A program made the position numbers and the translations under genes. From Pseudomonadota bacterium (GTDB taxonomy: Bacteria > Pseudomonadota > Alphaproteobacteria > Puniceispirillales > Puniceispirillaceae): DNA of 64,000 nucleotides. This document shows, piece by piece, positions 19,210-29,367 of the stretch. The stretch's first letter is position 1. Each line of letters opens with the position of its first letter. The notes under the pieces were generated by a model, which saw only the letters and a program-made list of their open reading frames with translations, made no database searches and was not told where the DNA came from. The stretch covers positions 124,001-188,000 of the forward strand of contig JAQCEA010000002.1 of the NCBI GenBank assembly GCA_027620495.1, in the 5' to 3' direction.

Positions 19210-20892
19210 ATGGCGGTGCCGCCAGAATTTATCGAAGATTTGCGCCAGCGCGTGCCGCTTTCAGATATCATCGGGCGGCGTGTAAAGCTGATACGCAAAG
19301 GCCGCCGCTTCAGCGGCTTATGCCCCTTTCATTCAGAAAAAACGCCATCATTTTCAGTTGTTGATGATGATGGTTTTTACCATTGTTTTGGATGCGGTGC
19401 GCATGGTGATGCCATTTCATTTTTGCGTGAAATCGATGGTCTTGATTTTATGGAAGCGGTTGAGCGTTTGGCTGATATGGCCGGGCTGGTGATGCCAAAA
19501 TCAACACAGATTGATCCGGCGGTGACCAGGCAACGCAAAGCCGCGTTTGATATTTTAGAAGAAACCACAAGGTTTTTTGAAGACAGATTGCGCGCTGATG
19601 AAGGCCGCGATGCCGCCCAATATATCAAACAGCGTGGATTGGACGCGGCGACAGTCAAAAATTTTCGACTTGGCTATGCGCCAAGGTCGGGCTTGCAGGC
19701 GGTACTGGCTGGCAAAGGATTTTCAGATGATGATATGATTTTGGCCGGGGTGCTGGGCAAATCTGATCGTGATGGTCGTTTGTATGACTATTTTCGTGAC
19801 CGGGTGTTGTTTCCCATTGAAAACAGACAGGGCAAGGTCATTGCCTTTGGTGCGCGCGCGCTTGGTGATGCCCAACCAAAATATTTAAATTCAGCAGACA
19901 GCTCGACCTTTTCCAAAAAGGCCGTGCTTTATGGGTGGGTACAAGCACGCGAAGCGGTGCGGCGCAAATTACCGCTGGTCGTTGTCGAAGGGTATATGGA
20001 TGTGATCGCTGTCCAGCGTAGCGGTATTGCCGCGGCTGTGGCACCGCTTGGCACGGCACTAACCCCCGAACAAATCGCCTTGTTATGGAAATTACATGAC
20101 GAACCGATTTTGTGTTTCGATGGGGACGCGGCCGGGCAACGGGCGCAGTTGCGCGCACTGGAACGTATTTTGCCATTGCTTGAACCCGGCCGGTCGGCGC
20201 GGTTAGCGATGCTGCCAGCTGGCAAAGATCCAGATGATGTACTAGGCGAATCTGGGCCGGAGGGGTTGCGTAAAATTCTAGTCAATGCGCAAGCCTTGGT
20301 TGATGTTGTGTGGTCGACAACCGCCGCGCAATTTGACACCCAACAACCAGAGACAAGGGCGCAGTTCTGGCAAGCCGTGCGCGGCCTTGTGCGCAGTATT
20401 GGCAATAATCAGGTGCGCGGGGCCTATGGTGATGAAATTGAGAGCCGAATCGCGGCAATGCGATCGCAAACGCGGGGCCAAACCAACATATTTATGGCGC
20501 GGCGGACAATCCGGCCTGCCACCGGCTTGATGCACCGACATCGGGCCATTCTGGCGCTGATTTTAGCCCATCCAGCCTTGGTTCCCGCCAATTTTGAGGC
20601 GTTGTCCATGCTGGAAATTGCCAATCAAAAGCTAGATCATGTGAAAAAAGCGGTGATTGATGCCGTTATACGTGATCCAGATCTTGACGTAGCGGCGTTA
20701 AACTATCATTTACAGGGTCTGGATCTTGGCAGTGTAATAGAGGATTTGACGGGGGATGAAATGAAATCCAGATTGCCATTTGATCCCTACGCGTTGGCGC
20801 CAGAACGGGCGGGCGCGCATTTAGAGGAACTTTTGGGGCTTGTTGACGGGAAATCTGGCCTGTTTTCAAAAACCCATACACCAAGAATTTAA
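19210..20892 (+). CDS. dnaG: DNA primase
   Basis: Replicative primase of 560 residues. The N-terminal zinc-binding domain has ligands C38, H41, C59 and C62 (LCPFH, HCFGCG). The Toprim catalytic core includes VVVEGYMDVIA and CFDGDAAGQRA, and a helicase-interacting tail follows. I took the ATG at MAVPPEFIED with CGGAG upstream. The longer reading from 19105 lacks family sequence. It sits between yqeY and rpoD. Confidence 0.96.
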   Translation: MAVPPEFIEDLRQRVPLSDIIGRRVKLIRKGRRFSGLCPFHSEKTPSFSVVDDDGFYHCFGCGAHGDAISFLREIDGLDFMEAVERLADMAGLVMPKSTQIDPAVTRQRKAAFDILEETTRFFEDRLRADEGRDAAQYIKQRGLDAATVKNFRLGYAPRSGLQAVLAGKGFSDDDMILAGVLGKSDRDGRLYDYFRDRVLFPIENRQGKVIAFGARALGDAQPKYLNSADSSTFSKKAVLYGWVQAREAVRRKLPLVVVEGYMDVIAVQRSGIAAAVAPLGTALTPEQIALLWKLHDEPILCFDGDAAGQRAQLRALERILPLLEPGRSARLAMLPAGKDPDDVLGESGPEGLRKILVNAQALVDVVWSTTAAQFDTQQPETRAQFWQAVRGLVRSIGNNQVRGAYGDEIESRIAAMRSQTRGQTNIFMARRTIRPATGLMHRHRAILALILAHPALVPANFEALSMLEIANQKLDHVKKAVIDAVIRDPDLDVAALNYHLQGLDLGSVIEDLTGDEMKSRLPFDPYALAPERAGAHLEELLGLVDGKSGLFSKTHTPRI

Positions 20893-21062
20893 CGAACAGG
20901 TGCGCATGCCAGCCACAAATAGGGGCCGTGCCACACCGAATGATTTTGATGTTGCGATAACACATCAAAGAAAAAATTTAATCAGCGCCACGGCGGCTGA
21001 TGCCACCAGACAAAGTGGCAATGCGATGTCGGGTGAAGATGAACAGGGGTAGAATCGAGCAG

Positions 21063-23087
21063 ATGGCAACCAAAGTAAAAAAACAGGCTGATACCGATCA
21101 AACCACACAGGATGCAAGCGAGGCCGCCAGCCTTGATGCGGCCCAGCAAACGATCAAAGCGCTGTTAAAACTGGGCAAGGATCGCGGGTTTGTCACACAT
21201 GATGAACTGAACGCCGCCTTGCCAGCCGAAGAATATACATCCGAACAAATCGACGATGTGATGTCGACGCTGAACGAAATGGGCGTATCGGTTGTTGATA
21301 GCGCCGAAAGCGACGACGATACCGACGAGGCCGAAGAGGGCAGTGAAGATGGCCGCGCCTCTGGCAATTTATCTGATAGCGATGTGTCCGGCACGGATGA
21401 TCCGGTGCGGATGTATTTGCGCGAGATGGGCAGTGTCGAGCTGTTGTCGCGTGAAGGCGAAATTTCTATTGCAAAACGCATCGAAGCTGGCCGTGAAATG
21501 ATGATTGGCGGGATTTGTGAATCGCCGCTGACCATTCGTGCGCTGATGCATTGGCGCGACCAAATCGCCGATGGTGTTGTGCCGCTTCGTGATATCATTG
21601 ACCTAGAGGCCACCTTTGCCAAGCTAAAGGGCAACCCTCTGATTGATCATAATAATCTGGATGGGATGGATGATGAAATCCCGGATGATGATCTAGAAGA
21701 TGATGAAGAAGAGGAAGAAGAAGAGGGTGAAGACGAGGACGAGGAGTATGATGAAAGTGGCGATAGCGACACCGATACCTCGACCCGTGATGCGCATAAT
21801 GACAATGACGAAAATGATGATCTGAACTTGTCTCTTGCGGCGCTGGAAGATGCCGTTCGTGACGAGATGATGGCGTTGTTTGATGAAATTGGCACGGTGT
21901 TTGGTGACTATGTAAAATTACAAGACCGCCGCCTAGCGCGCATGGCCAAAGACCAGCCGCTGGTTGCCAAAAGCGAACTGACGCACCGCGAAACCAAAAT
22001 CAAGCTATGCAGATTGATGGAAGGGGTGATTTTTAACACTAACCGCATCGAAGCGCTGAGCGAACAATTATTCACCCTCAATCGCCATGTGACCGGCATT
22101 GAAGGGCGGTTGATGCGGGTTGCGACCTCTAGCGGCATTCCGCGGGCGCAAATTCTCGAGGCATGGACCGGCCGCGAGGTGAATGAAGATTGGCCGGGCA
22201 GTGGGTTCAAATCCAAAGCATGGCAAAAGCTGGATAGCGCGCATGGCGAAGAAGTGGCCGAATTGCGCGACAAGATCAAGCTGGTGGTTGATGATGTTGG
22301 GCTATCAGTGCCGGAATTCCGCGAGGTGATCCAAACCATTCAGCGCGGTCAACGCGAAGCTGCACGGGCCAAAAAAGAAATGGTTGAGGCCAATTTGCGG
22401 CTGGTGATTTCGATTGCCAAGAAATACACCAATCGCGGGTTGCAGTTTTTGGACCTGATCCAAGAAGGCAATATTGGGCTGATGAAAGCGGTTGATAAAT
22501 TTGAATATCGGCGCGGCTATAAATTTTCCACCTATGCCACTTGGTGGATCCGTCAGGCCATTACCAGATCGATTGCCGATCAGGCGCGCACCATCCGTAT
22601 TCCGGTTCATATGATCGAAACGATCAATAAATTGGTGCGGACATCGCGCCAGATGCTGCATGAAATTGGCCGTGAACCGACCCCGGAAGAACTGGCCGAA
22701 AAGCTAAGCATGCCGAGCGACAAAGTGCGCAAAGTATTGAAAATCGCGAAAGAGCCAATCAGCCTTGAGACGCCTATCGGTGACGAGGAAGATAGCCATC
22801 TTGGTGATTTCATCGAGGATAAAAATGCGGTCCAGCCGCTGGATGCGGCGATCCATGCCAATCTGCGTGAAACCACAACACGTGTTCTGGCCAGCCTGAC
22901 CGCGCGGGAAGAGCGGGTGTTGCGCATGCGATTTGGCATTGGTATGAATACTGACCATACGCTGGAAGAGGTAGGCCAGCAATTTAGCGTGACCCGCGAA
23001 CGTATTCGGCAGATCGAAGCCAAAGCGTTGCGCAAGCTGAAACATCCGTCACGGTCGCGTAAATTGCGTAGCTTCCTCGAAAATTGA
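21063..23087 (+). CDS. rpoD: RNA polymerase sigma factor RpoD (sigma-70)
   Basis: Primary sigma factor of 674 residues. Region 1.1 is at the N-terminus and region 1.2 ([11 protein letters not shown]) near residue 110. Regions 2.3-2.4 ([15 protein letters not shown]) recognise the -10 element, then come regions 3 and 4.2 ([17 protein letters not shown]). A strongly acidic insertion (about residues 204-250, long Asp/Glu runs) lies in the non-conserved region. The start gives [10 protein letters not shown]; an ATG 27 bp upstream is possible. A tRNA-Met gene follows 72 bp downstream. Confidence 0.97.
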   Translation: MATKVKKQADTDQTTQDASEAASLDAAQQTIKALLKLGKDRGFVTHDELNAALPAEEYTSEQIDDVMSTLNEMGVSVVDSAESDDDTDEAEEGSEDGRASGNLSDSDVSGTDDPVRMYLREMGSVELLSREGEISIAKRIEAGREMMIGGICESPLTIRALMHWRDQIADGVVPLRDIIDLEATFAKLKGNPLIDHNNLDGMDDEIPDDDLEDDEEEEEEEGEDEDEEYDESGDSDTDTSTRDAHNDNDENDDLNLSLAALEDAVRDEMMALFDEIGTVFGDYVKLQDRRLARMAKDQPLVAKSELTHRETKIKLCRLMEGVIFNTNRIEALSEQLFTLNRHVTGIEGRLMRVATSSGIPRAQILEAWTGREVNEDWPGSGFKSKAWQKLDSAHGEEVAELRDKIKLVVDDVGLSVPEFREVIQTIQRGQREAARAKKEMVEANLRLVISIAKKYTNRGLQFLDLIQEGNIGLMKAVDKFEYRRGYKFSTYATWWIRQAITRSIADQARTIRIPVHMIETINKLVRTSRQMLHEIGREPTPEELAEKLSMPSDKVRKVLKIAKEPISLETPIGDEEDSHLGDFIEDKNAVQPLDAAIHANLRETTTRVLASLTAREERVLRMRFGIGMNTDHTLEEVGQQFSVTRERIRQIEAKALRKLKHPSRSRKLRSFLEN

Positions 23088-23159
23088 GTTTTGCCGCATT
23101 ATCAGCGCGCCCCGCACCGCCCAAAAGGCGCAATGGGAGGCTGGCAATGTGGGTAATGG

Positions 23160-23236
23160 GGGCCTGTAGTTCAATTGGTTAGAACCCACGGCTCATAACC
23201 GTGTTGTTGCAGGTTCGAGTCCTGCCGGGCCCACCA
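23160..23236 (+). tRNA. tRNA-Met (anticodon CAT)
   Basis: A complete 77-nt cloverleaf folds by eye. The acceptor stem is GGGCCTG/CGGGCCC with one T-G pair, the D stem GTTC/GAAC, the anticodon stem CACGG/CCGTG with loop CTCATAA, and the T stem GCAGG/CCTGC with loop TTCGAGT. The CCA end is encoded. The G1-C72 pair and T11-A24 pair argue against initiator tRNA. Elongator Met is most likely; a CAT-anticodon tRNA-Ile modified to lysidine cannot be excluded without identity-element comparison. Confidence 0.93.
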
Positions 23237-23299
23237 TTTCTCCTTCACCTTATTTGACGATAAAAACCATGCACCACCCAGCAATGATGGGGCGGGCTT

Positions 23300-23947
23300 T
23301 TATGGACAGAGGCTGAGGTCATTGATGCATTGACGGGTGAGCCGCTGAACTTCGGCGATTTGTTCCGGGGTCAGGTGTTTTTGTACCCTGTTTCTGTTGT
23401 ACAGCGCATTTTGATCGCCAGCCGTTGCGGCAATATTAAACCACATATAGGCCACAGCGCCATCCATTGGCACGCCGTGTCCTCCGTCATACATCACCCC
23501 AAGATTGTTCTGCGCGTCTGCTTGTCCTTGTTCGGCGGCCATGCGGTACCATCGTGCCGCCTCAGTATAATCCATTGGCACGCCCTCGCCTTTGTCATAC
23601 ATAAAACCGAGATTGTTCTGCGCGCTTGCGTTTCCTTGTTCGGCCGCCATACGGTACCATCGGGCCGCCTGAGTATAATCCTGCGGCACGCCCCAGCCTT
23701 TGTCATACATCAGCCCAAGACTGTATTGCGCGAAGGCGTCTCCTTGTTCGGCAAGTGGGCGCCATTCTGCAAGGGCGGCGGCATAATCACCGCGGTTATA
23801 GGCGGTCATCCCTTTATCAAAATCACCCGCCATGGCAGGTGGCGAAACAGCCGCCATCATCAACAGCGCCGCCACAATCAGCAACGATCTAATTTTTAAT
23901 GGAAATGTGAGATGGGCGAGGGTGTTGTGTTTGGTCATTGTGGACAT
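23300..23947 (-). CDS. Sel1-repeat (TPR-like) secreted protein
   Basis: Exported repeat protein of 215 residues. A signal peptide ends near AMA (about residue 40). One TPR-like unit (YNRGDYAAALAEW) follows, then three 36-residue Sel1 repeats built on AQxxLGxMYDxGxGVPxDxxxAxxWYxxAA. The repeats are nearly identical at the DNA level, suggesting recent duplication. Sel1 proteins act as adaptors in envelope or signalling complexes; no partner is evident here. The ATG was chosen because GGGGGA lies 5-6 nt upstream. It converges with the tRNA-Met gene. Confidence 0.88.
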   Translation of the reverse strand: MSTMTKHNTLAHLTFPLKIRSLLIVAALLMMAAVSPPAMAGDFDKGMTAYNRGDYAAALAEWRPLAEQGDAFAQYSLGLMYDKGWGVPQDYTQAARWYRMAAEQGNASAQNNLGFMYDKGEGVPMDYTEAARWYRMAAEQGQADAQNNLGVMYDGGHGVPMDGAVAYMWFNIAATAGDQNALYNRNRVQKHLTPEQIAEVQRLTRQCINDLSLCP

Positions 23948-24208
23948 CGGTTCCCCCAGCAAGGCAGTTTTGGGCGCGGCTGAAAACGAAACGGAACACA
24001 ATGACGGGCTATGACAGCCACAATTTTTTTTAAAATCCTACCAGCCGGGTCGGCGCAATGCAAATCTGCGGCATCTATAACCGATAAGAGCGGTCACAAA
24101 ATTGCCGTAAAAATTTATGGTAAGCGCCATGCATGACCCAGATTGATTTGGTCAAAAATATTAATCTAATTAAACTGTTTCTAATCTAATCAGAGAGGCG
24201 CATTTCCT

Positions 24209-24766
24209 ATGCAGATATGGCGACCCCACAGACTGGCGGCAGGCGGCATGCGTTGCGCGCTTTGTGTCTTGTCAATGATCGGCCTGTCTTTGATCGGCCA
24301 GTCTTTTTTGGCGGGCCCGGCCTTTGCCAAAACCGTATTTCTGGTCTGCGATGGCGAGTTTATGACAAGCTCTAGCATGCAGGGGCCAACCAAAACCGAC
24401 CAATTTGACGGGGCATTATATCTGTCGGTAGAGGCTGATGATTTTGCCGTGCGGCGGGTCAAATTACTGCCATTTGAACGCAGCACCCGCTTGGCCGCCA
24501 TTGATTTGATGCCGCACCCACGATCAAGTGATGATGGCCGGGTGACGGTGTTTACCTCTACCGAAGATGAACTGGTGATCGAACAAACCGAATCGCGAGG
24601 CAAAATGGTGAATGCGTTGGTTGGCGATGACCCATTGGCGCTCACCCCAGAATCACTGCATGTGATGAATTTGCGGCTGAATCGATTTTCCGGCTTTATC
24701 ACCATTCCATGGCATGATCATCAGGTGCGTGAGGTCAAGCCAGAGGGCGCTTTACGAAGCATCTAA
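24209..24766 (+). CDS. unrecognised exported protein
   Basis: I do not recognise this 185-residue protein. It has a clear signal peptide: basic start, hydrophobic core LCVLSMIGLSLIG, and an AFA cleavage site near residue 40. The mature part begins KTVFLVCDGEF and is a soluble domain of about 145 residues with a single Cys (C47). A mostly beta-strand pattern seems likely, but that is a guess. The ATG follows GAGAGGCG. It stands alone between the divergent Sel1 gene and the convergent HyuA-like gene. Confidence 0.75.
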   Translation: MQIWRPHRLAAGGMRCALCVLSMIGLSLIGQSFLAGPAFAKTVFLVCDGEFMTSSSMQGPTKTDQFDGALYLSVEADDFAVRRVKLLPFERSTRLAAIDLMPHPRSSDDGRVTVFTSTEDELVIEQTESRGKMVNALVGDDPLALTPESLHVMNLRLNRFSGFITIPWHDHQVREVKPEGALRSI

Positions 24767-24849
24767 AAGCGCTATAGCCATTCAAAAACCTTTGCCGCCG
24801 ATTGCAACACCATGAAACAGCGCATTTTTTAGCTGATGCGCCGCCAAAA

Positions 24850-26850
24850 TTATTGCGGGGTGCCGGTGGCCGCCGCCTGAATGGTGGCTTCGATAAACAT
24901 ATCTTTATTTGATGCCAGTGGCACCAGCTTGATCTGTTCGGTCATCTCGACCTCGACCGCGGTGGCACCAGCGCTTAACGCGCGGGATTTGGCCAGCTGT
25001 TTGGCCGCTTCGCGGGCTTTGTCCAATGCCTCGTCCATGATACCGAAATCGGCTGGGCCTTGCGGCAGATGCACGCGGAATTTGCCTTCGGTTGGCTGGG
25101 TAACGGTAATCATCACCCGCTGGCTTACAGACCCAACCGCGGCACCAACGGCACCTGCGACTTCGGCATGGGTCGGCACCGCCAGATCAATATCAAGCAA
25201 AGCCGCGACATGCGGGTAATGCGTGGCGGCAGACGCGCCAAGTGCCGCCAGCTTGGTGCCAAGCCGCATAGAGATTGTAACAAGGCTGTCATCATCAGCC
25301 TTTTTGACAAAGCTATTGATCAGCAACGGGTTCTGGCTGACCATATTTTCCCCGGCGCCTTGATGGGCCAGGGCCGCATCCATCAGCGCGATTGCCGATC
25401 GGCGGTGCAGTTCAGCAAGGGTCATGCGGGCCACCGTTTCTGCGTCAACTGCTGTTGGGTTGCCGAGCCCGTTTCGTTGCCGTGCCATCAGCTTGGCACC
25501 AAGCCACGCCGTATCACTGTCAAATTCGGTAAAATCCCCGGTCACATGGGTGGCATCTGTGGGGGTAAAGGCGGCAAGGCCCAACAGGCCGCGGCTGATC
25601 AATCGATCCACCGCACCAAGTGCCAGCTGGGTCGCCGCCAGATCGGGAATGGCCGATGGCCCGCTTTCTAAGGCTCTTTCGGCCAGTCTGGCTTCGGACC
25701 GGGTCAGCCAATTTGGCACGCCATCTGGCATGATCGGAAAGACAAATCGTCCATCGGTGATGGTCGGCACCGGCAAATCTAACTGCGCCTGCATCTGTTG
25801 TTTGATCTGTGGGTGGGTCAGCGCCATAAGCGACAGCGGCACGGCCCGGCGCGGCCCTAAATTCAGCCCGCTTATGCGCCCGCGTGCAACATGTGTGACT
25901 TCGCTATCGCCGCCAAGCCCGCATGTTCTGATTTCTGCCGCCTCAACCATGGTTTGCCAGCCACCGACATAAGCACCTTCAGCTTTCAACCGCGGGGCGC
26001 CATTTTGCAAAAAGGCAATATCTGTTGTTGTGCCGCCAATATCAGCCACCAAAGCGCTATCGGAACCAGCCAAAAACGCCGCACCGGAAAGGCTCGCCGC
26101 CGGGCCTGATAAAACCGTTTCAACCGGGCGGGTACGGGCAAAGCTGGCTTCAAGTAGCGACCCATCGCCTTTGACCACCATCAATGGGCAGGCAAGCCCC
26201 TGCTGTTTCATAATGGTTTCGGTCGAGGCAATCAGCCGTTCCAAAAGATTGACAAGCCGGGCATTCAAGACCGCGGTCAAGGCGCGGCGTGGGCCACCAA
26301 GTGCCGATGATAATTCATGGCTACAGGTCACAGGCAGCCCTGTTGTATCGCGCAAAATATCACGTGCGGCAATTTCATGGGCTGGATTGCGTGTGGCAAA
26401 ATGCGCGGCAACGGCAAATGCCGAAACATCAGCCGCCATTGCGGCGGCGGCGTTGGTCAGGGCGGCGCTGTCAAACGGGTCTTGCTGGCCGCCATCAGCA
26501 CGATGTCCGCCGGTGATAAATTTTACTGGGTCTTGGCCAATTGCCCGGGCCAAATCGGCACGTTCCAACGCCTTGCCATCAAAGCCAATCATAAACAGGC
26601 CAACGCGGCCACCAACCCCCTCAACAACCGCATTTGTTGCCAAGGTTGTCGATAATGACACCATGCCAATATCCGAAGCCGGGCCATCATAGGCTTGCAG
26701 AATTTTGGCAATGGCCCCACCAAGACCGATGGATAAATCATCTCGAGTGGTCAGGGATTTGCCTGTTGCCAGAACGCGCCCACTAGCCGCATCCAGAAGC
26801 GCCGCATCCGTATAGGTGCCACCAGTATCCAAGCCGATAACAAGTGTCAT
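24850..26850 (-). CDS. hydantoinase/oxoprolinase family protein (HyuA-like)
   Basis: ATP-dependent ring-opening hydrolase of the HyuA/OPLAH type, 666 residues. The N-terminal phosphate-binding motif is GLDTGGTYTDA (residues 6-16) and a second actin-fold motif VADIGGTTTDIAF lies near residue 270. The family hydrolyses 5-oxoproline, hydantoins or acetone-type substrates. The usual HyuB partner is not beside it, so the substrate is not inferable. It lies 44 bp after a glutamine amidotransferase gene, probably in one operon with the RHH regulator and the RNA methyltransferase. Confidence 0.87.
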   Translation of the reverse strand: MTLVIGLDTGGTYTDAALLDAASGRVLATGKSLTTRDDLSIGLGGAIAKILQAYDGPASDIGMVSLSTTLATNAVVEGVGGRVGLFMIGFDGKALERADLARAIGQDPVKFITGGHRADGGQQDPFDSAALTNAAAAMAADVSAFAVAAHFATRNPAHEIAARDILRDTTGLPVTCSHELSSALGGPRRALTAVLNARLVNLLERLIASTETIMKQQGLACPLMVVKGDGSLLEASFARTRPVETVLSGPAASLSGAAFLAGSDSALVADIGGTTTDIAFLQNGAPRLKAEGAYVGGWQTMVEAAEIRTCGLGGDSEVTHVARGRISGLNLGPRRAVPLSLMALTHPQIKQQMQAQLDLPVPTITDGRFVFPIMPDGVPNWLTRSEARLAERALESGPSAIPDLAATQLALGAVDRLISRGLLGLAAFTPTDATHVTGDFTEFDSDTAWLGAKLMARQRNGLGNPTAVDAETVARMTLAELHRRSAIALMDAALAHQGAGENMVSQNPLLINSFVKKADDDSLVTISMRLGTKLAALGASAATHYPHVAALLDIDLAVPTHAEVAGAVGAAVGSVSQRVMITVTQPTEGKFRVHLPQGPADFGIMDEALDKAREAAKQLAKSRALSAGATAVEVEMTEQIKLVPLASNKDMFIEATIQAAATGTPQ

Positions 26851-26894
26851 GCTGTTTTATCCATCTTTACTGACAGCAGAATCTGCAAACTGGT

Positions 26895-27617
26895 TTAAGC
26901 GGCCGCGTCATGGGCGGCAAAAAAATTAAGTATCCAGCCCCCAACTTGGTGGCCATCATGCGGCTTTTGCAGTGAAATACGGGCAGTTGCGGCGCGCTCT
27001 TTGCCTATTTTATCTTCGCGGATGTCAATAATCGCGTTGGTGTAGGCGGGGGTGAATTCTGGATGCCCCTGTATCGCAAACACCTGCTTGCCAATGGCAA
27101 AGGCAGCATTTTGGCAAAAATCTGACTGGGCAAGCCGGACAGCTTCTGGCGGTAATGTGATCACCTGATCCTGATGCACATGGATCAGATCAAGGTTTTG
27201 AACAGCGGCGGGGATCCAGTCAGCTTTGCCAACCATCTTAATCGGCATGGTGCCAATGCCCCAGCCGCCATCAAATTTTGCCGCATGCCCACCCAGCGCA
27301 TGCGCGACAATCTGATGGCCAAAACAAATCCCGACAAGTGGTTTGCCAGCGGCGTAAATATCGCGGATAAACGCCATCAATTTTGGAATAAAAGGGGCGT
27401 CATCATAAACCCCATAGGCCGATCCAGTGACCAGATAGCCATCATAATCATCCACCGCCTGCGGAAACACATCATCAATTACCGGAACGACTGGAAACCG
27501 GAAATCAGCGCTGTTTGGTTGATCTGCAAACAGCTTCTCAAACATATCTGGGTAATGATGAAATTCTGCTGGCATGTTCGGATTGGTGCGTCCAGCTTCC
27601 AAAATGGCGATATGCAT
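26895..27617 (-). CDS. class-I glutamine amidotransferase-like protein
   Basis: Stand-alone GATase1 protein of 240 residues. The nucleophile elbow GICFGHQ contains C98, and the late IQGHPEF supplies the His and Glu of the triad. Such proteins include GMP-synthase-like amidotransferases and gamma-glutamyl hydrolases; the exact substrate is unknown. It lies between the RHH regulator (43 bp) and the HyuA-like gene (44 bp). That context hints at gamma-glutamyl or cyclic-imide turnover, which is inference only. Confidence 0.87.
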   Translation of the reverse strand: MHIAILEAGRTNPNMPAEFHHYPDMFEKLFADQPNSADFRFPVVPVIDDVFPQAVDDYDGYLVTGSAYGVYDDAPFIPKLMAFIRDIYAAGKPLVGICFGHQIVAHALGGHAAKFDGGWGIGTMPIKMVGKADWIPAAVQNLDLIHVHQDQVITLPPEAVRLAQSDFCQNAAFAIGKQVFAIQGHPEFTPAYTNAIIDIREDKIGKERAATARISLQKPHDGHQVGGWILNFFAAHDAAA

Positions 27618-27660
27618 AATCTGTTCCTTGAATTACCCTTAGAATTAATCCTGTTCCTAT

Positions 27661-27900
27661 TTAAAAGATCTGCCGGGTCTTGATTGTTGTGCTGGCGGCA
27701 AGCTGATGTCGTAATTCGGCCAGTATAAACACACGGATTGCTGATGACAGGCCGCCAACGCGGTCTTTATCAATCATTTGCACAAGGCTGGCCACTGATT
27801 GTTGGCGGGCTTTGGCAATGTCATTTAACGCCAACCAAAATGGTTCTTCCAGCGAAATGCTGGTGCGGTGTCCATGTATTGTCAGCGATCTTTTCTGCAT
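27661..27900 (-). CDS. ribbon-helix-helix domain protein (RHH_4 type)
   Basis: Small protein of 79 residues typical of alphaproteobacterial ribbon-helix-helix proteins. The segment KRSLTIHGHRTSISLEEPFW would form the DNA-binding strand, followed by helices (ALNDIAKARQQSVASLV and LSSAIRVFILAEL). The family is presumed to bind DNA as a dimer. It lies 30 bp after the RNA methyltransferase gene and 43 bp before the amidotransferase gene and may regulate this unit. Confidence 0.88.
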   Translation of the reverse strand: MQKRSLTIHGHRTSISLEEPFWLALNDIAKARQQSVASLVQMIDKDRVGGLSSAIRVFILAELRHQLAASTTIKTRQIF

Positions 27901-27930
27901 GACAGCCTACCTTGTTTTATCGTCTTTGGC

Positions 27931-29316
27931 CTAGCGGGAAAAAGCCCCCACCAGTTCAAGATGATTACTATAGCTGAATTGATCAACCGGCTGAACCCAG
28001 TCCAGCGCAAAGCCCGCGGCGGTCAAACAAGCGGCATCTCTGGCAAAGCTGGCCGGATTGCAAGACACCATGGCAATGGTGGCGATATCTGCATGGCCAA
28101 GCTGTTGGCATTGGGCAAGGGCACCACTTCGCGGTGGGTCTAATATAACGCCGGTTGTTTTGGCTAATTCTTCGGGCAGTAACGGTACATCAAAAAGATT
28201 GCGGTCTTGCGTTATCAATCGGCTGCCATGGCCAGATGCGTCAACGCCAGCTTTTAACGCCGCCAATGCCGCGATGTCTGATTCAACCGCCAGCAGGCCT
28301 GAAAGCTGGTCGATCAGCGGCAGGCTGAGGGTGCCGCACCCGGCAAATAAATCAGCAATATAGCGATGACCAGCCAGTATTTCGGCAACTGCTTGTTGCA
28401 GGCTGTGTTCGCCATGCTCGGTGGCCTGCAAAAATGCACCGGGTGGTGGGGTCACGTCAATCGTACCAAATTTTATCCGTGGTTGGGTCGGTGCATAGAG
28501 GGTCAAGGGGCTGCCATGGTCATCAATTGATAATCTGGCAAGCTGTTGGGTGGGCGCCCACGCACATAATGCGCGCTGTAGTTCTGCGGTCCATAGTGGC
28601 TGTGCGGCCTTATTCTGCAAATACAGACAAAGGCCAGTATGGGGCGCGCCGTCTTCTTTTGCCAGCAGATTTGCCTGTGCCTCAAGCGTGGTGCCAATTG
28701 GCAGATGCGCCATAGCAAATTCGGCTAAAGCTGTTTTTATACTGGCAAGACGTGGGTCGATAATGGTGCATCCATCTGGGTCTATGATATGTGTCCCCAT
28801 GCGCTCGTGGAACCCTACGACAGCTGTGTCGGCAAGCCGTTTGATATGAAAGCTAGCACGGCGGCGGCTTTTTGCTGGCGATGTCAGGGGCGGGCGGATG
28901 GAAGCGGCCTTTACATGAACGCGTTCAAGATGGGTGATAAGGAGCTGATATTTCCAAGCTTCAATTTCTGCCGGTGTCCAATGTTGAAAGCTGCAACCGC
29001 CACAGGCTGGAAATGCATTGCATTGCGGGGTTTGGCGTGATGGCGCGGTATTGTTTAGTTCAAGAATGCGTGCCTTTATACCTTGTTTGCTGATGGATAG
29101 CGGTTGGGCGATGATGTTTTCACCGGGCAGGGCGGCCGGCACAAAAACACTATGTTCCGCCTCTTGGTAATTATGCGTATAGCGCACCGTGCCAACACCG
29201 TCACCGCGCCCGCCAATATGTGTGATCGTGACAGCAATCGGTGCGGCATTGCGGGGCAAACGGCCCTCATTTCGGGGGGATCTTTTTTGAGACGATCGAC
29301 GAGAACGCGCGGCCAT
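27931..29316 (-). CDS. 23S rRNA/tRNA uracil-5-methyltransferase (RlmD/TrmA family)
   Basis: SAM-dependent RNA m5U methyltransferase of 461 residues. A TRAM-like start (VTITHIGGRGDGVG) is followed by an iron-sulfur cysteine set C99, C105 and C108 (QCNAFPACGGCSF). The C-terminal Rossmann domain has DLFAGCGTLSLPL, the DPPRSG motif, and the catalytic Cys in VSCNPASFARD. The cluster and catalytic loop are as in RlmC/RlmD, but the precise RNA target cannot be read. It is first of four closely spaced minus-strand genes. Confidence 0.9.
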   Translation of the reverse strand: MAARSRRSSQKRSPRNEGRLPRNAAPIAVTITHIGGRGDGVGTVRYTHNYQEAEHSVFVPAALPGENIIAQPLSISKQGIKARILELNNTAPSRQTPQCNAFPACGGCSFQHWTPAEIEAWKYQLLITHLERVHVKAASIRPPLTSPAKSRRRASFHIKRLADTAVVGFHERMGTHIIDPDGCTIIDPRLASIKTALAEFAMAHLPIGTTLEAQANLLAKEDGAPHTGLCLYLQNKAAQPLWTAELQRALCAWAPTQQLARLSIDDHGSPLTLYAPTQPRIKFGTIDVTPPPGAFLQATEHGEHSLQQAVAEILAGHRYIADLFAGCGTLSLPLIDQLSGLLAVESDIAALAALKAGVDASGHGSRLITQDRNLFDVPLLPEELAKTTGVILDPPRSGALAQCQQLGHADIATIAMVSCNPASFARDAACLTAAGFALDWVQPVDQFSYSNHLELVGAFSR

Positions 29317-29367
29317 AATCTTTCCTTTATCTATGCGATGATCTGTTCATCTGCTGGGTGAATTCAA

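Noticed and set aside
23237-23299. Terminator behind tRNA-Met
   Set aside because: A GC-rich stretch is present, but I could not form a stable stem followed by a T-run.
23490-23760. Possible CRISPR-like or tandem DNA repeat array
   Set aside because: The roughly 108-bp repeats are in frame and encode consecutive Sel1 units; there are no spacers.
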